DNA from: an uncultured Eubacteriales bacterium
GTDB lineage: Bacteria > Bacillota > Clostridia > Lachnospirales > Anaerotignaceae
Length of the DNA: 7,569 nucleotides
Assembly: GCA_934256695.1 (NCBI GenBank)
Contig: CAKQPE010000098.1
Span: forward strand, 1 to 7,569
Direction of reading: 5' to 3'
This document shows positions 1 through 5,497 of the stretch, piece after piece; positions within the stretch are counted from its first letter, which is position 1, and every line of letters starts with the position of its first letter. A program made the position numbers and the translations under genes. The notes under the pieces were generated by a model, which searched no databases, was not told the origin of the DNA, and was given only the letters and a program-made list of their open reading frames with translations.

Positions 1-2
1 TG

Positions 3-536
3 CAGTCCATTGATTCCGGCAATCGAACGATTTACCTTGGAACCTTTTCAAAATCACTCTCTCCTGATTTGAGAATTGCCTATATCGTACTTCCAATGCC
101 ATTATGGGCTTCCTATCGGGAAAAATATTTATATGCCAACTGCACTGTTCCCACACTGCTCCAATTAACGCTTGCAAAATACATGGAAAGTGGAGAATAT
201 CAGCGCCACCTGAACGCTATGCGAACGCATTATAGAAAAAAGCATGACTATATAAGGAAATATGTTGCAGATTATCTCTCAGACAAAGCTGATCTTCTTG
301 GTGAAGATTCCGGACTGCATTTTATTCTTTCTATACAAACCCAAAGTAACCAGACAGAATTGATAGACGTATTTGCCCGAAATAAAATTAAGATTTATCC
401 TACGGAACCTTTTTGGATCAACAAAGCTCTTTGCCCATCTAATCAGCTTTTACTCGGTTTCAGTGCAATACCGATGAAGCAGCTTCCAGATGCAATGAGA
501 TGCTTATCGGAAGTGATCCATACCCAACTCAAGTAA
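3..536 (+). CDS. MocR/PdxR-type regulator (GntR plus aminotransferase fold), C-terminal part, truncated by window edge
   Basis: The frame is open from the first bases, so the gene begins outside the window and only about 177 residues are present. Near the start it reads Gly-Thr-Phe-Ser-Lys-Ser-Leu-Ser-Pro followed by Leu-Arg-Ile-Ala-Tyr. This is the pyridoxal-phosphate lysine motif of fold-type I aminotransferase domains in MocR regulators, whose usual form is TFSKSLSP-LRIGY. Downstream are the small-domain features of this family: a helix with many Arg and His residues (HLNAMRTHYRKKHDYI), then a Gly-Leu-His segment, and finally a Leu-Gly-Phe strand near the C-terminus. Full MocR proteins have a winged-helix DNA-binding domain at the N-terminus and often control vitamin B6 or amino-acid genes. 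That half is not visible, so the target is unknown. A plain class I aminotransferase is the alternative, but the TFSKSLSP motif favours MocR. The TTG at 69 is internal and is not a start. Confidence 0.85.
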   Translation, partial: QSIDSGNRTIYLGTFSKSLSPDLRIAYIVLPMPLWASYREKYLYANCTVPTLLQLTLAKYMESGEYQRHLNAMRTHYRKKHDYIRKYVADYLSDKADLLGEDSGLHFILSIQTQSNQTELIDVFARNKIKIYPTEPFWINKALCPSNQLLLGFSAIPMKQLPDAMRCLSEVIHTQLK

Positions 537-927
537 AAAATGCACTGAGGAGGGGGAGGGAGCGTTATACGTTCCGAAAACAGGGGTGTATGCCAGTCAC
601 AATACCGAAGCCTGCACAGATCACTGGCAGAGCATTCGCAGAGAGAGAAAATCAGCATGAACCGGTATTGTGTATATCTTCTTTCCGGAAATGATGCAGT
701 GTAATCAAAATAACGGTTGCGGAATAGTTTTAGTACAGTTATAATGAAGTGGCGACAAATTGGCAACAGAGAATCAGCAAGTCAGAATAATATATGTAAC
801 AGAAATAAAATAACAGCAGAAAAAAGACGAAAACTAAATAAATATATTTAATAATGTCTTTGGATTTGTCGAGTTCGAGTAACAAAAATTTTTAAACAGT
901 TTAAAAATAGATTTTTTATAATAAACT
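537..927. other. Long non-coding stretch with a composition change
   Basis: I see no supportable protein gene here. The first 190 bases or so are visibly richer in G and C than the rest, and the remainder to 927 is very AT-rich. The left part holds two crossing inverted repeats: TGCCAGT at 591-597 with ACTGGCA at 623-629, and CACAATACCG at 598-607 with CGGTATTGTG at 663-672. A short hairpin at 559-575 (GGAGCGT / ACGTTCC, one G-U pair) lacks a T-tract. At 888-908 there is a perfect AT-only inverted repeat (ATTTTTAAA, loop CAG, TTTAAAAAT). Short direct 11-mers, TGGCGACAAAT and TGGCAACAGAG, lie side by side at 750-771. The stretch could be a remnant of a degraded gene or element, or could encode a small RNA. 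Nothing here decides between these. Confidence 0.5.
717..745 (+). promoter_or_regulatory. Possible SigA promoter with no gene downstream
   Basis: TTGCGG at 717-722 and a perfect TATAAT at 740-745 are separated by 17 bases. The -10 hexamer is ideal; the -35 matches only in TTG. Transcription would begin near 752 and run into the palindromic terminator at 928-963, giving a transcript of about 210 bases. No ORF with a ribosome binding site lies within that interval. It may be a small-RNA promoter or a chance match in AT-rich DNA. Confidence 0.3.
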
Positions 928-963
928 TATTAAAACTCCCATAGTACTATGGGAGTTTTAATA
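928..963. terminator. Bidirectional intrinsic terminator
   Basis: This is a perfect palindrome. The core 931-960 pairs TAAAACTCCCATAGT with ACTATGGGAGTTTTA, and three more base pairs extend it on each side. A G/C-rich middle flanked by an A run on one arm and a T run on the other makes it a terminator on both strands. It ends the leftward mscL transcript 18 bases after its stop codon and would also stop rightward transcription from the MocR side. Confidence 0.85.
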
Positions 964-981
964 GTTAGCATATTTTTATTA

Positions 982-1431
982 TTAAAGCTCAGACGTACAA
1001 TGAGGGCATCTTGTTGCTTCAATATTTATTTCGCTCTTGCAGTAAGGACATACTTTTGTTGTAGGTGCAGTTTCAACAGGAGCCTCTTTCTTTTTAAGCT
1101 TTGAAAGCTGTTTTATTAATATGAATATTACAAATGCAACTATAAGGAAATTTATTATGGCCGAAATAAAAGAACCGTATTTTAATATTGCTGCATTTGC
1201 AGAGACAGCGGCATCTATTGTATCATAATGATTTCCGTCAAGAGCTATAAAAAGTGATGAAAAATCAAGACCTCCGGTAACTACACCTATAATCGGATTG
1301 ATTATGTCGTTTACAAGGCTTGTTACAATAGCAGTAAAAGAACCGCCGATTATAACGCCGACTGCCATGTCGATTACATTACCTTTTACGGCAAATGCTT
1401 TAAATTCTTCAAGTGTTTTTTTAAAACCCAT
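982..1431 (-). CDS. mscL: Large-conductance mechanosensitive channel MscL with C-terminal zinc ribbon
   Basis: MscL opens a wide, non-selective pore in the cytoplasmic membrane when bilayer tension rises, releasing solutes during hypo-osmotic shock. The 149-residue product begins with the amphipathic N-terminal helix (FKKTLEEFKAFAVKGNVIDM). The hallmark first membrane helix follows at about 17-45, with AVGVIIGGSFTAIV lining the pore and then NDIINPIIG. The periplasmic loop spans about 55-83, the second membrane helix about 85-107, and a Lys-rich cytoplasmic segment comes after it. In place of the usual short C-terminal helix it ends with CPYC at 128-131 and CPHC at 142-145, a four-Cys zinc ribbon. 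I recall this appendix from other Clostridia MscL proteins, but its role is not known to me. The ATG is preceded by a strong site, GGGGGAGGAA (1438-1447). The gene lies 32 bases after the PH-domain gene and probably shares its promoter. Confidence 0.97.
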   Translation of the reverse strand: MGFKKTLEEFKAFAVKGNVIDMAVGVIIGGSFTAIVTSLVNDIINPIIGVVTGGLDFSSLFIALDGNHYDTIDAAVSANAAILKYGSFISAIINFLIVAFVIFILIKQLSKLKKKEAPVETAPTTKVCPYCKSEINIEATRCPHCTSEL

Positions 1432-1463
1432 TTTAATTTCCTCCCCCTATAAAAGTATATATT

Positions 1464-1922
1464 TTAATTTTTATATGAGTTTATTATTTTTATTATTTCT
1501 TCTGCTGCGGCTTTGTCAAAAACCATATATTGACTTACAATAGATGCGTTTTTCTGGTTTTCCGGTTCTGTACTTAAAATATTTATATTTATTCCGTAAA
1601 GTGAAATAAGTTTTTCGATAAAGTTCTGTTTTATTTCACAGGTGGATATTTCATCAAACGGAATAGTAATTGTTTTGCATCTGCTAAACGTTATTTCAAG
1701 AGTCAAAGAAGAATTGTCAACTGTAACAGAGGTACTTTTTGAAATAAAAAACAGATAAAGCGATATGATAACGGCTATAGGAATAAATATTCTCAAATAA
1801 AAAATGGCTGTATATATTTTTGCCGGAGATACGGCAAGGGCAATAACAAAAAATATTGCCAAAGCAGCTATAACCTTTGAGATTGGTATTAAGCACTGAA
1901 AACGATTCGGTAAATATTTCAT
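1464..1922 (-). CDS. Small membrane protein with bacterial PH-like (DUF304/YdbS-type) domain
   Basis: The 152-residue product has two hydrophobic helices at about 13-32 and 42-60, joined by a short basic turn, and then a soluble domain of about 90 residues. The order of strands in that domain is a short hydrophilic strand (SVTVDNSSLTLEI), then ITIPFDEISTCEIKQNFIEKLISLYGININI. The 'IP-x-x-x-I' element followed by an aromatic/Leu-rich strand and a Gly turn is typical of bacterial PH-like domains behind a two-helix anchor. A C-terminal amphipathic helix (KAAAEEIIKIINSY) closes the fold. The family assignment rests on pattern, not on a search. The role is unknown; such proteins sit in the cytoplasmic membrane. 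AAGGAGA at 1932-1938 lies nine bases before the ATG. It is the promoter-proximal gene of an apparent operon with mscL. Confidence 0.7.
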   Translation of the reverse strand: MKYLPNRFQCLIPISKVIAALAIFFVIALAVSPAKIYTAIFYLRIFIPIAVIISLYLFFISKSTSVTVDNSSLTLEITFSRCKTITIPFDEISTCEIKQNFIEKLISLYGININILSTEPENQKNASIVSQYMVFDKAAAEEIIKIINSYKN

Positions 1923-1952
1923 AATCCTTTTTCTCCTTAAATCTTTTTGTAT

Positions 1953-1981
1953 ATTTTATCAGTTATAGATTTATGTATCAA
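1953..1981 (-). promoter_or_regulatory. SigA promoter of the PH-domain/mscL operon
   Basis: On the minus strand TTGATA (plus 1976-1981) and TAAAAT (plus 1953-1958) are 17 bases apart, each one mismatch from consensus. The predicted start is near 1946, giving a 5' UTR of about 24 bases with an AAGGAGA site. It is divergent from the mgtE leader promoter, and the two -35 boxes are 42 bases apart. Confidence 0.6.
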
Positions 1982-2023
1982 GGATTTTAATTATAATTTA
2001 CTTATATTTAACCCAAAAAATTA

Positions 2024-2052
2024 TTGACGTGTTCTGAATATTAGAATATAAT
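2024..2052 (+). promoter_or_regulatory. Strong SigA promoter of the mgtE leader transcript
   Basis: TTGACG at 2024-2029 and a perfect TATAAT at 2047-2052 are separated by 17 bases. Transcription should start at about 2058-2060, right at a small hairpin (AAAATC 2060-2065 with GATTTT 2069-2074). This gives mgtE a leader of about 255 bases. A five-codon ORF (MLKIE, 2079-2096) follows, with a weak CGGAGA site eight bases upstream of its ATG. Confidence 0.8.
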
Positions 2053-2124
2053 TAAAACGAAAATCGGAGATTTTTGTGATGTTAAAAATTGAGTGAATTT
2101 AATATACTGTGGAGGTGAATTTTT

Positions 2125-2229
2125 ATGGACAACAGCGAAAGTTATGCCGCGGAACCCGTTCCTTTGTATAATTTTATATTAATTAAAAAAATAAACAGCT
2201 ATGGCATAAAAATTCATCGGATGGTATAA
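2125..2229 (+). CDS. Putative 34-residue leader peptide of mgtE
   Basis: The ATG at 2125 is preceded by GGAGGTGAA (2111-2119), a better ribosome binding site than that of mgtE itself, with a five-base gap. The product begins MDNSESYAAEPVPLYNF and ends in a basic, hydrophobic tail before TAA at 2227-2229. There is no signal peptide or recognised domain. The ORF lies between the promoter and an intrinsic terminator upstream of mgtE, the position of an attenuator leader peptide. The N-terminus is acidic with Glu-Pro-Val-Pro at residues 10-13. That recalls the Pro- and acid-rich MgtL leader peptide that controls Mg2+ transporter mgtA in Salmonella, although the sequences are not homologous. The alternative is that this segment acts only as structured RNA and the ORF is incidental. 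Confidence 0.55.
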   Translation: MDNSESYAAEPVPLYNFILIKKINSYGIKIHRMV

Positions 2230-2243
2230 AGTTTTATTATATG

Positions 2244-2303
2244 CTCCGTTTTAGTCACAGCAGTTTTGCTGTGCTTTTTTTGTGCCTTAAAACAGAAACG
2301 GAG
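2244..2303 (+). promoter_or_regulatory. Anti-Shine-Dalgarno pairing that can mask the mgtE ribosome binding site
   Basis: CTCCGTTT at 2244-2251 is exactly complementary to AAACGGAG at 2296-2303, which contains most of the GGAGG site (2300-2304) of mgtE. The terminator hairpin at 2256-2273 sits in the enclosed loop. If the pair forms in read-through RNA, translation of mgtE would be reduced. The start of the anti-SD overlaps TATGC (2240-2244), which has its own alternative partner at 2204-2208. The pairing is read from sequence; function is inferred. Confidence 0.5.
2256..2281 (+). terminator. Intrinsic terminator (attenuator) inside the mgtE leader
   Basis: CACAGCA (2256-2262) pairs with TGCTGTG (2267-2273) across a four-base loop, followed by C and seven T. 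This is a textbook Rho-independent terminator. It lies between the strong leader promoter and the mgtE start codon, with no other promoter evident in between, so mgtE expression should require read-through. It could also simply end a short leader-ORF transcript. Confidence 0.8.
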
Positions 2304-2314
2304 GTAATCGAAAA

Positions 2315-3667
2315 ATGGAGGAAAGCAACAAAGATTTCAGAGAGTGGCTTGAACTGCTTAATGAAGGAAAATATGCAAAGCTTAAAGAAGAAATAAACGA
2401 AGAAAATGCCCCTAACCTTGCAGAGTTTTTTGAAGAAATTCCGGAGGACAAAAGAATACTTGTTTTCCGTCTGCTTACAAAGGACAATGCAGCAGAAACC
2501 TTTGCATATATGGACAGTGATATGCAGGAGGAGATAGTAAATTCCGTTACAGATAACGAGGTCGAAACAATTATAAACGAACTTAGTGTTGACGATGCCG
2601 TTGACTTCCTCAGCGAACTTCCGGCAAACGTAGTAACAAGAGTGCTTAAAAGTGTAAGCGAGGACAGAAGAAAAACCATAAACCGTTTCCTTAACTATCC
2701 TGAGGACAGTGCCGGAAGCATTATGACAATAGAGTTTATGGCTATCCATCAGGACTATACTGTAGGAAAAGCCATGGAACTGATAAGAAAAACAGGTATA
2801 GACAAGGAAACAATTTATACCTGTTACGTTGTAGACAGCAGAAAAAAACTGGTTGGTGTTGTATCTCTTAGAAATCTTCTTTTGTCAAATGACGAAGAAA
2901 AGGTAAGCGACATAATGGAGGACGATGTAATATTTGTTCGCACTCTTGATGACCAGGAAGATACGGCAAATATTTTCAAGAAATACAATCTTATAGCACT
3001 TCCTGTTGTCGATAACGAACAGAGACTTGTCGGTATAATTACCGTTGATGATATCGTTGACGTTATCGAAGAAGAAAACACGGAGGATATTGAAAAAATG
3101 TCCGCTTTGCTTCCTTCCGAGGATCAATACCTTAAAACAAGTGTATTTACTCTTTCCAAAAACAGAATTATATGGCTTTTGGTGCTTATGATTTCGGGAA
3201 CACTTTCCAGTGCCATAATAAGCGGATATAACTCCGTACTTTCATCATCGGTAATACTTGCCGCATTCCTTCCTATACTTATGGATACAGGCGGAAATGC
3301 CGGTTCTCAGGCATCAACACTGATTATCCGTGGTATGGCGATAGGCGAGATTGAAATGAGCGATGTATTAAGCGTAGTATGGAAAGAACTGAGAGTAGGT
3401 GCTATCTGCGGTGTTGTACTGGGATTTGTGAACTTTATACGTATACTTGTTCTTGGCGGAACACCTATGGCAGTAAACATTACAGTAAGCATAAGCCTTG
3501 CCATAACGGTAGTTGTATCAAAAACTATCGGCTGTATGCTGCCTATGCTTGCAAAGAAACTTAAATTCGACCCGGCAATAATGGCAGGTCCGCTTATAAC
3601 AACGGTTGTAGACAGTGTTTCACTTATTATATTCTTTAATGTGGCAAAGATACTTGTTTTGAAATAA
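2315..3667 (+). CDS. mgtE: Magnesium channel/transporter MgtE
   Basis: MgtE is a homodimeric Mg2+-selective channel in the cytoplasmic membrane that closes when cytosolic Mg2+ binds its regulatory domains. The 450-residue product is full length. The acidic helical N domain spans about 20-130. Two CBS domains follow at about 138-256 (first YVVDSRKKLVGVVSLRNLLL; second ALPVVDNEQRLVGIITVDDIVDVI). A connecting helix with many Glu residues leads to a membrane domain of five helices from about 285 to the end. The diagnostic GGNAGSQ is at 326-332. In the last helix Asp433 (PLITTVVDS) corresponds to the pore-lining, Mg2+-binding Asp432 of Thermus MgtE. GGAGG at 2300-2304 lies ten bases before the ATG. 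The gene is preceded by a leader with a small ORF and a terminator and followed by its own terminator, so it is a single-gene unit apart from the leader ORF. Base composition is noticeably less AT-rich than the next gene. Confidence 0.97.
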   Translation: MEESNKDFREWLELLNEGKYAKLKEEINEENAPNLAEFFEEIPEDKRILVFRLLTKDNAAETFAYMDSDMQEEIVNSVTDNEVETIINELSVDDAVDFLSELPANVVTRVLKSVSEDRRKTINRFLNYPEDSAGSIMTIEFMAIHQDYTVGKAMELIRKTGIDKETIYTCYVVDSRKKLVGVVSLRNLLLSNDEEKVSDIMEDDVIFVRTLDDQEDTANIFKKYNLIALPVVDNEQRLVGIITVDDIVDVIEEENTEDIEKMSALLPSEDQYLKTSVFTLSKNRIIWLLVLMISGTLSSAIISGYNSVLSSSVILAAFLPILMDTGGNAGSQASTLIIRGMAIGEIEMSDVLSVVWKELRVGAICGVVLGFVNFIRILVLGGTPMAVNITVSISLAITVVVSKTIGCMLPMLAKKLKFDPAIMAGPLITTVVDSVSLIIFFNVAKILVLK

Positions 3668-3683
3668 GAATAAGAGAAAAAAT

Positions 3684-3718
3684 AAAAGCAGTCCGAATTT
3701 AATTCGGGGTGCTTTTTT
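3684..3718 (+). terminator. Intrinsic terminator of mgtE
   Basis: AAAAGCA (3684-3690) pairs with TGCTTTT (3710-3716). After one G-G mismatch and a T-G wobble, CCGAAT pairs with ATTCGG around a TTA loop. Six T (3713-3718) form the tract. The hairpin begins 17 bases after the mgtE stop codon. Confidence 0.85.
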
Positions 3719-3800
3719 GATGAAATAAATTGTATTTATATGAGTTTTTCATAGTTCAAATAAAAAATATTACGGTTTTCTTAATATTTGCTTTGAGCTG

Positions 3801-3829
3801 TTGACACCAGAAAAAACAAACTATATATT
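3801..3829 (+). promoter_or_regulatory. SigA promoter of the secreted-protein gene
   Basis: A perfect TTGACA at 3801-3806 and TATATT at 3824-3829 are separated by 17 bases. The predicted start is near 3836, about 45 bases before the ATG. It lies downstream of the mgtE terminator, so the following gene is transcribed independently. Confidence 0.8.
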
Positions 3830-3880
3830 CAAATTAAATATATACTGTTTTTAAATGCTTAAAGGAAAGGAGAACCGTTA

Positions 3881-5281
3881 ATGAAAAAAATTTTGACCTA
3901 CATAATTACGCTGGCTGTATTTTGTACAATACCTACAAACGTATTTGCAATGGAGTTTTCGGAAATTCCTATTGAAAAGGGCATAACCGAAAATGACAGT
4001 GAAGTTATAAAAAATGCAAAAAAATTTCTGAACGATATTTTGTCGGGAGATAAAGATTTATTTGTAAAAAACAGCATTTCCGAAGAAAATAATCTAATTA
4101 TAGAATCTGTTGATTTTAAAAATTTGAAAAAGGTATATCCTATTGACGATAAAGTTTTGGAAAAATTTGATTACAATACAGATATTGACAGTTTAATAGG
4201 TTCTCTCGATGAATATTATCTTGATATTCCATGCACAACAGAAAAGGAAGAAAATGTAACACTTTCTCTTAATGCAGACGGAAAAACGGCAGAAGCTGTA
4301 TCACCAAGTATAAATGCTTTAACCAATGAGGATATAATTAATATTGCAACGCCGATGTTAAACAATAAAGAAAGAATTACTGATATAAAATATATGTACA
4401 ATACAACGATATGTCCTTTATATATTGCAGTAATAAAAACATCAAAAAACAATATGGTTATTGTACCGTATACGGATACTGGAAACTATTATAGGCTTAT
4501 AAAAAGTGCTTTATATACCAAAATTGAATTTGCAGATATAATTAAAACCTATAATTCAAAATATAAAGAGGAAAAACTAAAAAACTATATAATGGATACA
4601 ACAAAAAAATTGGTGCCTGTGGTTTCGTTTACACAGCCTAAGACGGCAGATATGCTGACTTTGACAAAATCTGTTTTTCAGGCTTTAGATGAAAAAAATC
4701 TTTTCGGATACGGTAAAGTTAATTTTACGGTTATGCATAACGGATATGCAAATTCAATGCTTGTAACATTGTTAGGTGTTGCAGAAGATGATATAAAATA
4801 TATCGTAAATGACAGAGTCACACATAAAGACGGTTCTAAAAATTATTATGAGATAACTAAGTATATAAAAAATAATATTAACCCGAATTTTGATATAAAG
4901 GATTATGACATAAATGAATACTATTTTGACTTGGGTGAAGGAAAGTTAACCACCGTTTTCTTTACATATATGTTTAAAGGTATTCGTTCGGATTTTTCGT
5001 ATATGGTAGATATTAATGATAAAGGTAATGTTTTATTAATCTCTCAGATAGGCGAAGACCTTTCTACATACGAACCTACAGGTGAAGAAAAAATAAATGA
5101 GGATACAGACGAAATACTTAAAATGGCAAGAAATAAAATAAAAAATAAGGATAATATAGAAAGTCAGAGTTTAACTAAACGATTTGACTCCAAAACAAAG
5201 AAAGTTATATACAAAGTAAATACGATTGTCGGTTCTGATGATACCGGTTATGACAATGTAGTTTTTGAATATATACCTTAA
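3881..5281 (+). CDS. Unrecognised secreted protein of 466 residues
   Basis: I do not recognise a family. The N-terminus is a clear Sec signal peptide: MKK, a hydrophobic core (ILTYIITLAVFCTI), and a VFA cleavage site at about residue 23. There is no lipobox Cys, membrane anchor, LPxTG motif or C-terminal repeat, so the mature protein of about 443 residues is probably released or loosely wall-associated. It is rich in Lys, Asn, Asp, Ile and Tyr, with alternating predicted helices and beta-strands. Several segments read like strand-rich modules, for example around 165-205 and 285-320. No catalytic motif such as Ser-x-x-Lys, His-x-x-Glu-His or a Cys-His pair stands out; Cys is nearly absent after the signal peptide. 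AAAGGAGAA at 3866-3874 precedes the ATG by six bases. The gene is monocistronic, with its own promoter and terminator, and it is more AT-rich than mgtE. Confidence 0.85.
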   Translation: MKKILTYIITLAVFCTIPTNVFAMEFSEIPIEKGITENDSEVIKNAKKFLNDILSGDKDLFVKNSISEENNLIIESVDFKNLKKVYPIDDKVLEKFDYNTDIDSLIGSLDEYYLDIPCTTEKEENVTLSLNADGKTAEAVSPSINALTNEDIINIATPMLNNKERITDIKYMYNTTICPLYIAVIKTSKNNMVIVPYTDTGNYYRLIKSALYTKIEFADIIKTYNSKYKEEKLKNYIMDTTKKLVPVVSFTQPKTADMLTLTKSVFQALDEKNLFGYGKVNFTVMHNGYANSMLVTLLGVAEDDIKYIVNDRVTHKDGSKNYYEITKYIKNNINPNFDIKDYDINEYYFDLGEGKLTTVFFTYMFKGIRSDFSYMVDINDKGNVLLISQIGEDLSTYEPTGEEKINEDTDEILKMARNKIKNKDNIESQSLTKRFDSKTKKVIYKVNTIVGSDDTGYDNVVFEYIP

Positions 5282-5302
5282 TCAAATAAAAATTTAAAAT
5301 CG

Positions 5303-5338
5303 AAAAAGCAACCATGAAAACCCATGGTTGCTTTTTTT
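5303..5338 (+). terminator. Intrinsic terminator of the secreted-protein gene
   Basis: AGCAACCATG (5307-5316) pairs with CATGGTTGCT (5323-5332) around a six-base loop, with A run and T run extending the stem and a seven-T tract ending at 5338. It begins about 20 bases after the stop codon. The A run on the left arm means it could also act on the opposite strand. Confidence 0.9.
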
Positions 5339-5402
5339 AAATTGTGGAACTATATCTATATGTCATTTTGTAATACATTTTCAAAAATAAATGCTTTTCC
5401 CG

Positions 5403-5426
5403 AAAAATGCAATGAAATTGCATTTT
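5403..5426 (-). terminator. Hairpin terminator downstream of the lipoprotein gene
   Basis: AAAATGCAAT (5404-5413) is perfectly complementary to ATTGCATTTT (5417-5426) with a GAA loop. Read on the minus strand the stem ends in five T, so it can terminate the leftward lipoprotein transcript. It lies beyond the double-hairpin repeat at 5431-5490. Confidence 0.55.
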
Positions 5427-5430
5427 GATA

Positions 5431-5490
5431 AAAGTTTAGGTCAAGCCTTTTCAAAGGCTTGCAGAGTTTGAGACAGAGTCTCAAGGTTTT
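5431..5490 (+). repeat. Double-hairpin intergenic repeat, copy 1
   Basis: Two tight hairpins follow one another. The first has a nine-pair stem, CAAGCCTTT (5442-5450) with AAAGGCTTG (5453-5461), across a TC loop. The second has a seven-pair stem, TTGAGAC (5468-5474) with GTCTCAA (5478-5484), across AGA, followed by GGTTTT. The element lies seven bases beyond the lipoprotein stop codon and would be transcribed with it. A diverged copy with the same architecture lies upstream of the same gene on the opposite strand (7514-7569), with compensated stem changes. I infer a dispersed structured intergenic repeat. Confidence 0.65.
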
Positions 5491-5497
5491 GAAATTT

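Noticed and set aside
500..694. A 64-codon ORF on the plus strand overlapping the end of the MocR gene
   Set aside because: It starts inside the MocR coding region in another frame, has no ribosome binding site, and its product has no recognisable features.
443..766. A 107-codon ORF on the minus strand
   Set aside because: It runs antisense through the end of the MocR gene, without a ribosome binding site and with an improbable Cys/Arg/Tyr-rich composition.
744..851. A 35-codon ORF (MKWRQIGN...) on the plus strand
   Set aside because: Its ATG overlaps the candidate -10 box, no ribosome binding site precedes it, and the basic, Asn-rich product is what AT-rich non-coding DNA tends to encode.
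861..890. tRNA-like T-arm (GAGTTCGAGT) as an attachment site
   Set aside because: The flanking five-base segments (TCGAG and AACAA) are not complementary, and no acceptor or anticodon arm can be found nearby.
2053..2314. M-box (ykoK) or Mn2+ (yybP-ykoY) riboswitch upstream of mgtE
   Set aside because: The conserved cores I know for these families are not visible. A covariance search would settle it.
2255..2749. Antisense ORFs within mgtE
   Set aside because: They lie opposite a full-length, well-conserved MgtE and encode Ser/Phe/Cys-rich sequences without start signals; they reflect the codon use of mgtE.
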